Position numbers and translations under genes: made by a program
The notes under the pieces: model-generated
What the model saw: the letters and a program-made list of their open reading frames with translations, nothing else
Told to the model about the DNA's origin: nothing
Database searches by the model: none
Shown: in pieces, positions 50,479-61,420 of the stretch
Position numbering within the stretch: position 1 is the stretch's first letter
Layout of the letters: each line of letters begins with the position of its first letter
NCBI RefSeq assembly: GCF_902713425.1
Contig: NC_081211.1
Location: forward strand, 17,113,936 to 17,177,935
DNA: 64,000 bases
Reading direction: 5' to 3'
DNA from: Acipenser ruthenus
Lineage: Eukaryota; Chordata; Actinopteri; Acipenseriformes; Acipenseridae

Positions 50479-53400
50479 ACCCCGAGGAGGCGTCACAGCC
50501 ACGATTCTTCCTACGTGGTCTCGGTGCCAAGCAGCGCCCCCTACTCCGCCAGGGAAGGACACCGTTCACCTGGGGAGGGGGTCCCTCTTGCGAGGCGACC
50601 ATCTCCTCAGGGACTAAAGTAATAGTTCCTTCAACTGCCCAGATTTGCTGCTTACGTTGTCTCTTTTCCGTAGAGAGAGACAACCCGGACGTCCAGAGGC
50701 TTCTCCCACCCCAATCGGAGGAGCCAGCTGAAGGATGGCGTTCCGGCCAACCCAGGAGACCAGGAGGCACAATGCGGTGCGTTTCACAAGAAACCATCAA
50801 GAGGAAACGGAACCAGGACTGACGAGACTGGAGTTCAACCGGACCATTCTTCAGAGGGGTATGGGTTTTTCCCCTTCTGACTTGAATTGTTTGGTGAAAT
50901 TGCCAGGGCTTAAGGAAGTGTTTGAGGTCAGTTTTAGGAACCCCCAAAAGTTACAAGAAATGTGGTCCTTTTGGGGGGAGAATAAATATCTCGCTCCATA
51001 CAAAGAATTTTGTGTGGATGCACTGACAGACAGAGAAATGAAAGTTGTTACTGTCCAATTTTTCAATGAGGCTGTTAGCGACTATGATATTACAACATGG
51101 CTTAACCGCTATGGGAGGGTGTCATCAGAAGGGAGGAAAATTACAGACGAAGATGGGGTTTGGACAGGAGCCAGAAAGTGGCTGGTACGCCTTAATGTTG
51201 ATCCATCAGGCATTGGAGGCGTCCGCCACATTCCAAACTCCATAGTGTTAGGGCCCAACAGAGGGCTGGTATTCTATAATGGGATGCCAAAACTCTGCAG
51301 GAAATGTGGGGAATTAGGACACCTGGCGGCCGCATGTACTGTAGTCAAGTGCAGGAACTGCGGCGCCCCCCACGAGACCAGCCACTGCAGAGAAGAGAGG
51401 CAGTGCAATTTGTGTGGAAAGAAGGGGCACCTGTTTAAGGACTGCCCCTCTTCCTATGCCAACATGGCCAGAGCCAGCAAGGCAAATACGAACAAGCCTA
51501 GGCCTGAGCAGGAAGAGGGAGCAAGTAACAAAGATCAGTCCACATCACCACCAACAGTATCCAAAACCCAGACTCCAGCACCACCATCATCACCAGCACC
51601 CCCCTCATCCCCCCGCCCCCGAGACATGTCCCGTTTTACGAGGACCCCTTCCCCCAGCCCAGAGAGAGAGTACAACAGCTACTCCACTAGCTCCTCCAGT
51701 AGCTCCTCTGATGCAGAAACATTGCAGGTCCCTCAGACCTCCCAGATGAGGTCAGGGGTCTGGAAATTAAAGAGCAGGCTTGTTGAGTGGACCACTTTGC
51801 GTGACCTATTCAACTCCCCTATAGAGTGGTGGGAGATGGTCAAAATGAGAACTAAGGGTTATTTCATAGCAGCAGGCAAGAGGAAAGCAAAAGAAAGGAG
51901 GGCCAAATATAAATACCTGAATGCTGCCCTCCAGCGTCTGAGCCTGCTTCAGCTTCGGGGGTTCCCTGTAAGCGACGAGATAGCCCAGACCAAGCTAGAT
52001 CTTTCAGTGCTTTGTAGGGAGGAACAACGAAAGGTCATGCACAATGCAAAAGTGCAAAAAATGGAGGAAGACGAAAAGTGTACTCGCTTCTTCTTCCAGA
52101 AAACGAGGGAGAAGCGGCACTTGATGTCCTCCATGCTCGACAGCAGGGGGAGGATAGTAGAGGATAGTGAGGGAGTGAAAAAAGTGGTAGAGAACTTCTA
52201 TAGGGACCTATATAACATCAAAGCTACAGATGACACCCTGATAGAGTGGTTCCTGAGCCAGTTGGAGCCTGACTCAGTGCGGGACGACGAGGAGGAGGAG
52301 AAGGACCCAGAACTCACGCTGGAGGAGCTCACCCAGGCGGTTAAGACCATGAACACCGGTAAGACGCCAGGTCCAGATGGCATCCCGGGTGAGTATTACC
52401 ATCTTTTTTGGGACACGCTAAAAGTCCATTTAGCGGAGGTCTACAGAGCGGTCTACAGGGAGAAGCGGTTGGGCCCTTCTATGCGGGAGAGTGTAATTAC
52501 TCTCCTTCATAAGAAAGGGGAAGTTAAAGATCTACGGAATTGGCGCCCAATCAGCCTCCTTTGCGTCGATTACAAGATACTAGCCAAAGCTCTGATGCTC
52601 CGGCTACAAGTACACCTCCCTTTGGTCATTGGCCCCGACCAGGCTTGTGGCGTCCCAGGGAGGTCCATCACCGATATTTTAATGTTAACAAGGGACATTC
52701 TGGCTTATTCTAGAGAACGGAACCATCCCCTCTGCCTGTTCAACCTTGACCAGGAGAAGGCGTTCGATAGGGTAAGCCATGAATATATGTACAAAGTGAT
52801 GGACCAGATGAAATTCGCTCCTGGACTTAGGGAGTGGGTTAAAACCATCTATACAAACATTAGTACCCGAGTCTTGGTGAACAGACACCTGACTGGTAAA
52901 ATATCTATCCAGTCAGGGGTCAGACAGGGTTGCCCACTATCCCCACTGCTATATGTCATGTGCATTGAACCCCTCCTGCAGGCAATTCGTAGGGATACCA
53001 ATATAACTGGTTTCCAGCTGCCTGGATCCAACGGGGTCCAGGTCAAAACAACAGCATATATGGACGATGTGTCACTCATTTGTACCAACACATCGTCGGT
53101 ACCTCGGATTAGTAATATCCTTGAGAAGTACTGCACGGCGACCAGGGCAGTGATTAATAAGTCCAAGAGCGAAGTCTACGTGTCTAAAAATTGGCAGGTA
53201 GATAGGGAACTGTCGGACATGTACCCTGTCAAAAAGGACAAAATCAAGATTCTGGGCCTCATTTTCGAGAACAATAGCTCGGGGGCCCAGAGCTGGACGG
53301 CAGCCATTAACCAGGTCCGTAAAAAGATTGGCGGATGGAGCACAAGATCCTTAACAATGACGGGTAGAGTATTAATAACCAAGTCTATACTGTTCCCCAT

Positions 53401-55080
53401 CCTCTCTTATGTAGGAAAAATCTTTCCCCCAGACAGGACCACCAAAAAAGTGGTGGACCGCATTATCCACCGCTTTATCTGGGGCAGCAAGATGGAGAGG
53501 GTAAAGCGAGCCACCCTGAGTAAAGCCGACAAGAAGGGAGGTAAGGGGGTCCCGGACGTTGTGCAGCTCACCCGAGTGCAGGGGCTCACGCAAACTATCA
53601 AGAACATCCAGGCCCTGGACAGGAAGGTATGTTACATGAATCGTTTCTATTTTGCCACCTGTCTCAGGGCCTTGGGCCTCTGCACTATTGATAACACTGT
53701 GCCGTACTCCTGGGACCCCCCATTGTATTATAGAACCTTAAGGGACACTATATATAAATTGGGCTTAGATAAAGCAAAATTGGCCTCCTGGGAATACAAG
53801 GCTGTAACTAAATATCTTGCCGGTTCCCAGGAAATTGAAAAAGTAGCTACTTTCTCCCTCACCCAAAGCCAAAAAATCTGGGAGAATGTGTCTCACAGCT
53901 GCCTCAGTAATGTCCAGAAGGATATAGCATGGAACACCGTCCACAGTGCACTCCCCACTCGAGCGTTCATGTTCAGGAGGGGACTAGCCCAAGTAGAAAC
54001 ATGCCCCTATGCAAAGTGCCGCAAGAGAGAAACACCAGCCCATATCTTCTGGGAGTGTGATGTGGCTGGCAGTGTCTGGCTCTCTGTCTCTGTCTTCCTA
54101 AACAGGTTTGCTGACACGGCCAAGATGACCGCTGAGACTGTGCTCTATGGGCCTGCGGGAGGAATCGATACCAGCACAGCTAAGTGCGTTTGGTGTGTCA
54201 TCAATGTTGTCAAGCAGATCCTGTGGGAAGGCCGTAAAGTCTGTGTCTATCACAAGCAGGAGCTAGACACTATCACCACGACCAGAAGGGCACAAACTCT
54301 TATCAAGGACTTTGTAATTCTGGACATCCGGACCCTCGGGAAGGACAAGGCCTGCGCGGAGTGGAGGATCGCCGGACTTCAGGACGTGAAGATGGAATGA
54401 AGGAAAAAACTGGAACCGCTAGCTCCTAGGAGCGGGACTACGGGGCACCGCTAAGCCTTTTATTTATTTTGTCATGCCAGCATTCCGCCCCTTTTAGCTG
54501 GCATGACCGTTTTTGAACGGTGCCCTGGTTTTATGTAGTCTTTTTGTTTCAGTTTTATGGACTGTGATTTGATTTATTTTGAATGTCTTATTTGATTTTG
54601 TTTTGTTTTGTTTTGTTTTATGTATCTAAAAGATTTTTAATGTTAGCTATTAAAAGTTACATTTTAAGTGTTTTAAAATTTTAGAATTTTAACTCACTGT
54701 TTTACACACTGTCCCTTTTCCCCTGTCCCTGATTTTAGTTCTATAGTTTTATTCTGTTTTATGTTCACTTTTGAACTTTTTTAGAGAGCACTCCCCGGCC
54801 CTCACAAGCACTGGTTTTTTATAGATGGTTCTTTTTTTCCAGTCACTTTTAAAACAGCACAGGTTTTTTTCATGTTGACTTTAATCTGTGTCTGTTTTAA
54901 CCATGTACAAAGCACAATTGTCTTGGTGTTTTTAAATGTGTTTTAAATGCTTTTAAAACAAAATGTATGTCTGTATGAATGTCATCTTTAAAAGAAAAGT
55001 AAAATGAATGAAAAAACGAATGGGTGTAAATGTAATAAAAAAAAAAAAAAAGTAAAATCTCAATAAAAGAGTATTTTACT
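50479..55080 (+). mobile_element. Tx1-like LINE, copy 6, internally deleted
   Basis: It starts in the 5' UTR (CCCCGAGGAGGCGTC, matching about 13897 of copy 1) after unrelated AT-rich DNA, so there is no U5 5' half. It contains a fused ORF1-ORF2 frame and the 3' UTR, with an A-run expansion near 55035, and ends at TTTTACT beside a U5 3' half. About 1.7 kb between mid ORF1 and the end of the endonuclease domain is deleted. Confidence 0.92.
50735..54400 (+). CDS. ORF1-RT fusion protein from LINE copy 6 (endonuclease-less)
   Basis: A single 1221 aa open frame. Residues 1-328 are ORF1, with the N-terminal part, all three CCHC knuckles and the serine run. At residue 329 the frame passes directly into ORF2 from Thr241, just past the SDHR motif that closes the endonuclease domain. 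A second, 45 bp in-frame deletion removes 15 residues soon after (SGVWKL to KSRLVEW). The RT with NLDQEKAFDRV and YMDD, the thumb region and the C-terminal knuckle are intact. The stop is TGA instead of TAA. The deletion junction has only 1-2 bases of microhomology and no splice-site pattern. The product would bind RNA and might reverse transcribe, but could not cut its own target. Expression is unknown. Confidence 0.9.
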   Translation: MAFRPTQETRRHNAVRFTRNHQEETEPGLTRLEFNRTILQRGMGFSPSDLNCLVKLPGLKEVFEVSFRNPQKLQEMWSFWGENKYLAPYKEFCVDALTDREMKVVTVQFFNEAVSDYDITTWLNRYGRVSSEGRKITDEDGVWTGARKWLVRLNVDPSGIGGVRHIPNSIVLGPNRGLVFYNGMPKLCRKCGELGHLAAACTVVKCRNCGAPHETSHCREERQCNLCGKKGHLFKDCPSSYANMARASKANTNKPRPEQEEGASNKDQSTSPPTVSKTQTPAPPSSPAPPSSPRPRDMSRFTRTPSPSPEREYNSYSTSSSSSSSDAETLQVPQTSQMRSGVWKLKSRLVEWTTLRDLFNSPIEWWEMVKMRTKGYFIAAGKRKAKERRAKYKYLNAALQRLSLLQLRGFPVSDEIAQTKLDLSVLCREEQRKVMHNAKVQKMEEDEKCTRFFFQKTREKRHLMSSMLDSRGRIVEDSEGVKKVVENFYRDLYNIKATDDTLIEWFLSQLEPDSVRDDEEEEKDPELTLEELTQAVKTMNTGKTPGPDGIPGEYYHLFWDTLKVHLAEVYRAVYREKRLGPSMRESVITLLHKKGEVKDLRNWRPISLLCVDYKILAKALMLRLQVHLPLVIGPDQACGVPGRSITDILMLTRDILAYSRERNHPLCLFNLDQEKAFDRVSHEYMYKVMDQMKFAPGLREWVKTIYTNISTRVLVNRHLTGKISIQSGVRQGCPLSPLLYVMCIEPLLQAIRRDTNITGFQLPGSNGVQVKTTAYMDDVSLICTNTSSVPRISNILEKYCTATRAVINKSKSEVYVSKNWQVDRELSDMYPVKKDKIKILGLIFENNSSGAQSWTAAINQVRKKIGGWSTRSLTMTGRVLITKSILFPILSYVGKIFPPDRTTKKVVDRIIHRFIWGSKMERVKRATLSKADKKGGKGVPDVVQLTRVQGLTQTIKNIQALDRKVCYMNRFYFATCLRALGLCTIDNTVPYSWDPPLYYRTLRDTIYKLGLDKAKLASWEYKAVTKYLAGSQEIEKVATFSLTQSQKIWENVSHSCLSNVQKDIAWNTVHSALPTRAFMFRRGLAQVETCPYAKCRKRETPAHIFWECDVAGSVWLSVSVFLNRFADTAKMTAETVLYGPAGGIDTSTAKCVWCVINVVKQILWEGRKVCVYHKQELDTITTTRRAQTLIKDFVILDIRTLGKDKACAEWRIAGLQDVKME

Positions 55081-55133
55081 AAAGATTTCCGTGGAGAGGA
55101 ACATTTATGAGTTTCAACTAATTTTTTTCTTGT
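55081..55133 (+). pseudogene. U5 snRNA 3' half lacking its 3' hairpin
   Basis: It begins AAAGATTTCCGTGG after LINE copy 6. The Sm-site T run is followed directly by CTTGTGTTGTG, so the terminal stem-loop is deleted. The flank then continues as usual. Confidence 0.9.
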
Positions 55134-55282
55134 GTTGTGAAATAATAGAATTGCAGTGTGTAGTGTTGGTATGATAAATGGGCGTGCTATTCAAAGTAAC
55201 ATTTGTTACAGACTGCAGTCTTCTTGATCACACTAAGAAAGTGGGTGTCTTAGTTGTGTATGTATAGTAGAACCGGTTGTAC

Positions 55283-55818
55283 TATACACCGCTAAGCCTT
55301 TTATTTATTTTGTCATGCCAGCATTCCGCCCTTTTTAGCTGGCATGACCGTTTTTGAACGGTGCCCTGGTTTTATGTAGTCTTTTTGTTTCAGTTTTATG
55401 GACTCTCTTGTTTTTGATTTATTTTGAATGTTTTATTTGGTTTTGTTTTGTATTTACGTATCTTTAAGATTTTTAATGTAAACTATTAAAAGTTACATTT
55501 TAAGTGTTTTAAAATTTTAGAATTTTAACACACAGTTTTATACACAGTACCTTTGCCCCTGTCCCTTTAGTTTTAGATTTATAGTTTATTGTTCTGTTTT
55601 ATGTTCACCTTCTGAACTTTTTGAAGAGAGCACTCCCCAGCGCTCACATACACTGTTTTTTATAGATAGTTCTTTTTTTCCAGTCACTTTTAAAGCAGCA
55701 CAGGTTTTATCATGTTGATTTTAATCTGTGTCTGTTTTAATCTTGTACAAAGCACAATTGTCTTGGTGTTTTTAAAGGTATTTTAAATGCTTTTAAAACA
55801 AAATGTATGTCTGTATAC
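55283..55818 (+). mobile_element. LINE 3' tail fragment, diverged (solo tail 10)
   Basis: Duplicate of solo tail 7, sharing its diagnostic changes and early 3' end. Confidence 0.85.
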
Positions 55819-55870
55819 ATTCCCGTAACTGCATTTACATTTCGAAGCCTGTTCAAGGAAGCCCCGTCAA

Positions 55871-55989
55871 AGTGCATTATGGGTATGCAAATGTTATTCA
55901 CCCCTGCAGCGCCGTTTCCACCCAACAGTATTGCTCAACCCAAGGTATTCGTTCTCCAAGTTACCAAAATACGTTTTAGTATCAGATCG
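55871..55989 (-). promoter_or_regulatory. Displaced, inverted U5-type distal promoter element (duplicate)
   Basis: Second copy of the element at 45872-45990, with octamer ATGCAAAT at 55885-55892 and the ZNF143-type core. No U5 gene is attached. Confidence 0.75.
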
Positions 55990-56187
55990 CTGTACCAGGT
56001 GGCACTGCCTACACAGCTCAAACAGACTCAGAGTGAATGCATTGGTGGTAACAAAAAGTTACAACAAACGCTGCTATCGCTATGATACATTTACCGTTGC
56101 ATTTAAAAAAAAAAAAAAACTATGGGTTTTAAACGTTGAAAATGCAACAAATGGAGACCACTGAAAAAATAATAATACAAAAAAAAA

Positions 56188-56249
56188 TGTTTCCGCCCGG
56201 GGACCTTTCGCGTGTGAGGCGAACGTGATAACCACTACACTACGGAAAC
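56188..56249 (-). pseudogene. tRNA-Val(CAC) pseudogene, T-arm deleted (duplicate)
   Basis: Same T-loop deletion as the copy at 46192-46253, so the loss predates the segmental duplication. Confidence 0.85.
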
Positions 56250-56460
56250 TTCATTGAAAACATCTCTCAAGTACTGAACACAGCAAGTGCTACAGGTCGC
56301 TGGTGATGCACGTGTTTAGTTCATTTTCTAAGTACAGCCGTATCATCACTTTAATAGTCTATACTTTTCAGTGGGAATATGTCTGTTTATCCCATTTAGT
56401 AGTAGTAGCGTTAATTTGCCGATAAAATATACTGGCTAAAAACAAAACAACAAAGAATAC

Positions 56461-56533
56461 GTTTCCGTAGTGTAGTGGTTATCACGTTCGCCTAACACGC
56501 GAAAGGTCCCCGGTTCGAGACCGGGCGGAAACA
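56461..56533 (+). tRNA. tRNA-Val(AAC) (duplicate)
   Basis: Identical to the gene at 46465-46537, including the T-run terminator after it. Confidence 0.96.
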
Positions 56534-56697
56534 GTTTTTTTAAATTTATTTTAAAATAACAACCCGTTACAAATACATTTTGTAACAATATACTTCTTAT
56601 ATCATATTACACGTATCGAAAACTGCACTATAGTGCATTATTTGTATGTATTTGAAGTTCATTGTATTTGATAAGCGGTTACAGCAGTTTGTGAAAT

Positions 56698-56760
56698 GTT
56701 TCCGTAGTGTAGTGGTTATCACGTTCGCCTCACACGCGAAAGATCCCTGGTGTGGAAACA
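56698..56760 (+). pseudogene. tRNA-Val(CAC) pseudogene, lost T-arm (duplicate)
   Basis: Same replaced T-arm as the copy at 46702-46764. Confidence 0.85.
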
Positions 56761-56889
56761 CGTGTATATGATTTCCATTACACGAGAGTAGATGTTAAAA
56801 CTTCATGCTGCTTTGAACTCGGCTCTCGCCAAGATAAGCACCAACTAAGACGTAGCTTTATAGTAAACTAATGTGTTACATATGTGTCT

Positions 56890-58545
56890 CCATCCATTTA
56901 CGTTTCCTTCCATATGATGATGTAGATATCCTTCTGTGTGTGTTAATGGCTGAAGTGTAATGCTGGCTCCAGGGATCAGCTTATTTTGCCTCCCTGGCGC
57001 ATCAGCACACACAACGGCTGCGATGCTGGCTCCGGGGATCAACCATAGTGCGGCCTCCCCAGCGCATCAGCATGACAACCGTCTGGATTGAGCTAAGTAG
57101 GGTACATCTCTGGGGTTTTCAAGTGGGCACCTTCCATCCTCAGTGTTTCGTCGACTAGCCCACGACACCTCAAGAGGGCTCGGCGGTGATTCTGGCGTCC
57201 CAGCATCACCCCCCTCCGTCCCCCACTCAACTCAGCCCAGCTTACTTACCTGTACATCAACGTTTCTTTCTTTCTATTGTGCTTGAGATCCCCAGCCAGA
57301 ATCTTTCCGTCTCAACCACAGCCAGTTGCTGCTCCTCTCTGCTGCTTCAGATAAGTTCTTCACTGTGCGACGCAACTCTTGACCACTGAATCCGACGTCT
57401 CTGAGAAACCGGGTTGTAGAGTGTGCCACAAATCCTCGACAACCCACTTCCACTGGGTAAACCCGAACTCTCCATCCTCGCTGTTCTGCTTCAGTGGCTA
57501 GTTGAGCATACCGCAGTTTCTTACTCTCATACGCCTCATCTACAGCATCCTCCCATGGCACTGTTAACTCTACCAGGTGAACAAGGCGTGCTGATCCAGA
57601 CCACAAGACAATATCTGGTTGAAGGTTAGTGGTGGCAATCTCAGGTGGAAAAATAAGCCGTTGACCAACATCTGCCAGCATTTTCCAGTCTCTAGCAGCT
57701 TCCAGTTGTCCTGGGCGAGGATTGGTTTTAACACCTTTTCTTGGTGGTTGCTCTCCTGGGCGGAGGAATGTTGTCTTTTGTGTGTAATGTTTTGATGGAA
57801 CAGGTGACAACATATTGGTCATGTTACGCTTGTCTTCCAATGCTAAGGCCAAACATTGCAGCACCTGGTCATGGCGCCAAGTAAACCGTCCTTGGCTAAG
57901 AGCCACCTTACATCCTGTCAAAATGTGCCTTAATGTTGCAGGTGATGAACACAAAGGACATGAGGGATCCTCTCCTACCCAGAGGTTTAGGTTCTGTGGT
58001 GATGGGAGAACATCATATGTTGACCTGATGAGGAAACTGATCCTGCTCTGTTCCATTGACCATAGGTCTTGCCAGCCAATCTTGCGTTGTTCCACACTCT
58101 CCCATCTCATCCATTCTCCCTGCTTGCCTTGGGAAATGGCCTTTATACACCTCATCCTCTCCTCCTGCTTTTGCACCTCGTTGACTACCAGCTTCCTCCT
58201 TTGAGCTGGGGCTACCTTGTGCCATGTAGGAGGAGCTGAACTGAAACCAAGACCCCCTCTTCCATGCTGAACTTGCCTCATGATATCACCAATTCGAAGG
58301 GCAGTCTTTGCATCTTCCACAGCTTTCTTTGCCACCCACTTTCTTCCAGTTTTCAACACAGGTGCTGCCTCCCTTACGCATTTATCGCGTGACTCTACTA
58401 ATGTAATTTCCAGTCTGACCTTGGCGCACTTAAACTCCTCGGTTAGAGCAGAGACTGGTAGCTGCAGTATTCCTTTACCATAAAGTCCCACTCTGCTGAG
58501 GCAGCGTGGAACTCCCAACCATTTCCTGATGTATGAACTGATTAA
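56890..58545 (-). mobile_element. R2-type LINE (restriction-like endonuclease), 3' fragment
   Basis: A C-terminal coding fragment followed on the minus strand by a 3' UTR (about 56890-57273). The UTR holds two imperfect copies of a roughly 60 bp segment (TGATGCGC...GGAGCCAGCAT). The 5' side ends close to the CT microsatellite. It belongs to the LINE groups with a C-terminal restriction-like endonuclease (R2, NeSL, Hero and relatives). I cannot assign the clade by eye. Confidence 0.8.
57274..58518 (-). CDS. C-terminal part of an R2-type LINE ORF
   Basis: An open frame of 414 codons, readable a little further upstream (SYIRKWLGVPRCLSR). After a thumb-like region it has a C-x2-C-x7-H-x4-C knuckle (CPLCSS, LRHILTGC), then a restriction-like endonuclease region with PDIVLWSG, LVELTVPWED and the Lys-containing segment YESKKLRYAQLA. 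It ends with a Trp-rich motif, WLWLRRKDSGWG. The RT domain is missing, so it cannot move by itself. The frame is undamaged over 1.2 kb, suggesting a fairly young truncated insertion. Confidence 0.8.
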   Translation of the reverse strand: MGVPRCLSRVGLYGKGILQLPVSALTEEFKCAKVRLEITLVESRDKCVREAAPVLKTGRKWVAKKAVEDAKTALRIGDIMRQVQHGRGGLGFSSAPPTWHKVAPAQRRKLVVNEVQKQEERMRCIKAISQGKQGEWMRWESVEQRKIGWQDLWSMEQSRISFLIRSTYDVLPSPQNLNLWVGEDPSCPLCSSPATLRHILTGCKVALSQGRFTWRHDQVLQCLALALEDKRNMTNMLSPVPSKHYTQKTTFLRPGEQPPRKGVKTNPRPGQLEAARDWKMLADVGQRLIFPPEIATTNLQPDIVLWSGSARLVHLVELTVPWEDAVDEAYESKKLRYAQLATEAEQRGWRVRVYPVEVGCRGFVAHSTTRFLRDVGFSGQELRRTVKNLSEAAERSSNWLWLRRKDSGWGSQAQ

Positions 58546-58561
58546 AGCTTAAAGCTTCCAG

Positions 58562-59160
<599 letters not shown>

Positions 59161-59247
59161 CAGTATTATTTAATTGTCACAGTACATTATCTGTATGTAT
59201 TCAAAGTTCATTGTATTTGAAATTCATGGTTTCTGAAATTCATTAAA

Positions 59248-59275
59248 TGTGTCCGTAGTGTGGTGGTGATCACGT
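59248..59275 (+). pseudogene. tRNA-Val 5' remnant
   Basis: GTGTCCGTAGTGTGGTGGTG followed by ATCACGT matches the 5' third of tRNA-Val with changes. The rest is absent. Confidence 0.6.
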
Positions 59276-59333
59276 CCCTTGTTCACTACAAACATCCCAC
59301 GTTTCTCAGTTCGGGGCTCGGGAGTGTTTACAT

Positions 59334-59406
59334 GGCCTCGTTAGCGCAGTAGGTAGCGCGTCAGTCTCATAATCTGAAGGTCGTGAGTTCGATCCTCACA
59401 CGGGGC
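59334..59406 (+). tRNA. tRNA-Met(CAT), elongator
   Basis: A 73 nt cloverleaf: acceptor GCCTCGT with ACGGGGC and A discriminator (one G-U type pair), D-arm TAGCGCAGTAGGTAGCG, anticodon CAT in CAGTCTCATAATCTG, T-arm around GTTCGATCC. A TTTT run follows. The D-arm and T-loop are of elongator type. Confidence 0.95.
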
Positions 59407-59780
59407 AGTGCTTTTATTATTGGTTAGGAGTTATTTAAAAATAAATACCAAAAACGTGAAATGCTGTCAAAACGTTGTTCATGGTCGTAAATAGTTAGAT
59501 GCCCTTATTGTTTTAAAACTGGGTATCAACAAAGCATCTGGACAAATGTAGGACAGCAACAATTTGTATGTGACCACAGGAATGGACATTAACATATACG
59601 CGCTTACACTATAAAACGTATCGGGGCTATATTATATATTATGGGCTTGTTGTTTCATTTATGCAATAAGTTAAATACAAAAAATACTTTGCAGAACGAG
59701 TTAAATGTAATGTACTCCCTTCACTCATGCAAGATGCTAGTAAGATACTATATGAATAGGGGAGATGGCCTCTAGACCGT

Positions 59781-59853
59781 GTTTCCGTAGTGTAGTGGTT
59801 ATCACGTTCGCCTAACACGCGAAAGGTCCCCGGTTCGAGACCGGGCGGAAACA
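59781..59853 (+). tRNA. tRNA-Val(AAC)
   Basis: Complete 73 nt gene with the same sequence as the copy at 46465. Followed by a TTTTT run at 59859. Confidence 0.96.
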
Positions 59854-60013
59854 TTACTTTTTGTCATTTATTTTAAAATAACAACCCATTACAAATATAT
59901 TTATTTTTTATACGTCTGATTATATTGCACGTATCGCAAATTGCAATATACAATTCTTATTGTGTAATTGTAGGTGATTGTGTTTGATAAGTGAGTCATG
60001 TATTTCATGAAAT

Positions 60014-60084
60014 GTTTCAGTAGTGTAGTGGTTATCACGTTCTTCACACGTTAAAGGTCCCCGGTTCGAAACCGGGAGGAAACA
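60014..60084 (+). pseudogene. tRNA-Val(CAC)-like pseudogene
   Basis: 71 nt. The T-arm is intact, but the anticodon arm has lost two bases (GTTCTTCACACG) and the acceptor stem is changed (GTTTCAG with AGGAAAC). It lies about 160 nt after tRNA-Val(AAC). Confidence 0.8.
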
Positions 60085-60191
60085 CGTGTATACATTTTTT
60101 ATTTATTTGATCAGCTATATTTATTAGACGCGGCTGCATTTTTGTAACAGTATGGCGGATAGTTGCATTTATTTGAGTACTGTACATCCAG

Positions 60192-61419
60192 CATGCTTTT
60201 AGGAAAGGGAGATCGTGTCTAACTAACCTACTTGACTTTTTTGACGATGCAACATTGAAAATGGATAACTGCAAAGCATACGACATGGTTTATTTAGATT
60301 TCCAGAAAGCTTTTGACAAAGTCCCGCACAAAAGATGAATTCTCAAACTGAACGCAGTAGGGATTCAAGGAAATGCATGCACATGGATTAGGGAGTGGGT
60401 AACAGGTAGAAAACAGAAAGTACTGATTAGAGGAGAAACCTCAAAATGGAGTGAGGTAACCAGTGCTGTACCACAGGGATCAGTATTAGGTCCTCTGCTA
60501 TTATTAATCTACATTAATGATTTAGATTCTGGTATAGTAAGCAAACTCGTTAAATTTGCAAACGACACAGAAATAGGAGGAGTAGCAAACACTGTTGAAG
60601 CAGCAAAGGTCATTCAAAATGGGCAGACACATGGCAAATGAAATTTAATAGAGAAAAGTGTAAAGTATTGCATGCGGGCAATAAAAATGTGCATTATAAA
60701 TATCATATGGGAGATAGTGAAATTGAAGAAGGGAACTATGAAAAAGACCAAGGAGTTTATGTTGACTCAGAAATGTCTTCATTTAGACAAAGTGGGGAAG
60801 CTATAAAAAAGGCTAACAAGATGCTCGGATATATTGTGAGAAGTGTTGAATTTAAATCAAGGGAAGTAATGTTAAAACTCTACAATGCATTAGTAAGACC
60901 TCACCTAGAATATTGTGTTCCGTTATGGTCACCTCGTTACAAAAAGGATATTGCTGCTCAAGAAAGAGTGCAAAGAAGAGCAACCAGAATTATCCCGGGT
61001 TTAAAAGGCATGTTGTATGCAGACAGGCTAAAATAATTGAATCTATTCAGTCTTGAACAAAGAAGACTACGCGGCGATCTGATTCAAACATTCAAAATCC
61101 TAAAAGGTATAGACAATGTCAACCCAGGGGACTTCTTTGACCTGAAAAAAGAAACAAGGACCAGTGGTCACAAATGGAGATTAGATAAAGGGGCATTAAG
61201 AACAGAAAATAGAGGCACTTTTTTACACAGAGAATTGTGAGGGTCTGGAACCAACTCCCCAGTAATGTTGTTGAAGCTGACACCCTGGGATCCTTCAAGA
61301 AGCTGCTTGATGAGATTCTGGGATCAATAAGCTACTAACAACCAAACGAGCAAGATGGGCTGAATGGCCTCCTCTCGTTTGTAAACTTTCTTATGTTCTT
61401 ATGTTCTTATGTTCTTATA
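60192..61419 (+). mobile_element. CR1-like LINE, 3' fragment, decayed
   Basis: It holds the RT from just before the A block (YLDFQKAFDKVPH) through SAVPQGSVLGPLL, then the catalytic box as FANDTE, where the first Asp of FADDTE is replaced by Asn. It continues to the C-terminal end (VRPHLEYCVPLWSP, QERVQRRATRI). There are several stops and frame changes. The tail is a run of the 8-mer TTATGTTC (about 61390-61418), a CR1-group trait. The insertion split ACATCCAG/ATTATCC, seen whole at 58825-58840. Confidence 0.88.
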
Positions 61420-61420
61420 C

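Larger units (their letters stand above)
55081..56889. repeat. Segmental duplication of 45058-46893
   Basis: U5 3' half, diverged LINE tail, inverted U5-type promoter element and the tRNA-Val cassette occur in the same order and are nearly identical to 45058-46893. Similarity ends after TATGTGTCT: an R2-type LINE follows here, a LINE tail follows there. Confidence 0.9.
59334..59853. repeat. Inverted duplication, left arm (partner 62804-63257)
   Basis: tRNA-Met, spacer and tRNA-Val(AAC) in this order. The spacer shares AACTGGGTATCAACAAAGC and TATACGCGCTTACACTATAA with the complement of 62880-63180. Confidence 0.85.

Noticed and set aside
59639-59854. Open frame beginning MFPPGLEPGTFRV on the minus strand
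   Set aside because: Antisense translation of the tRNA-Val gene at 59781-59853.
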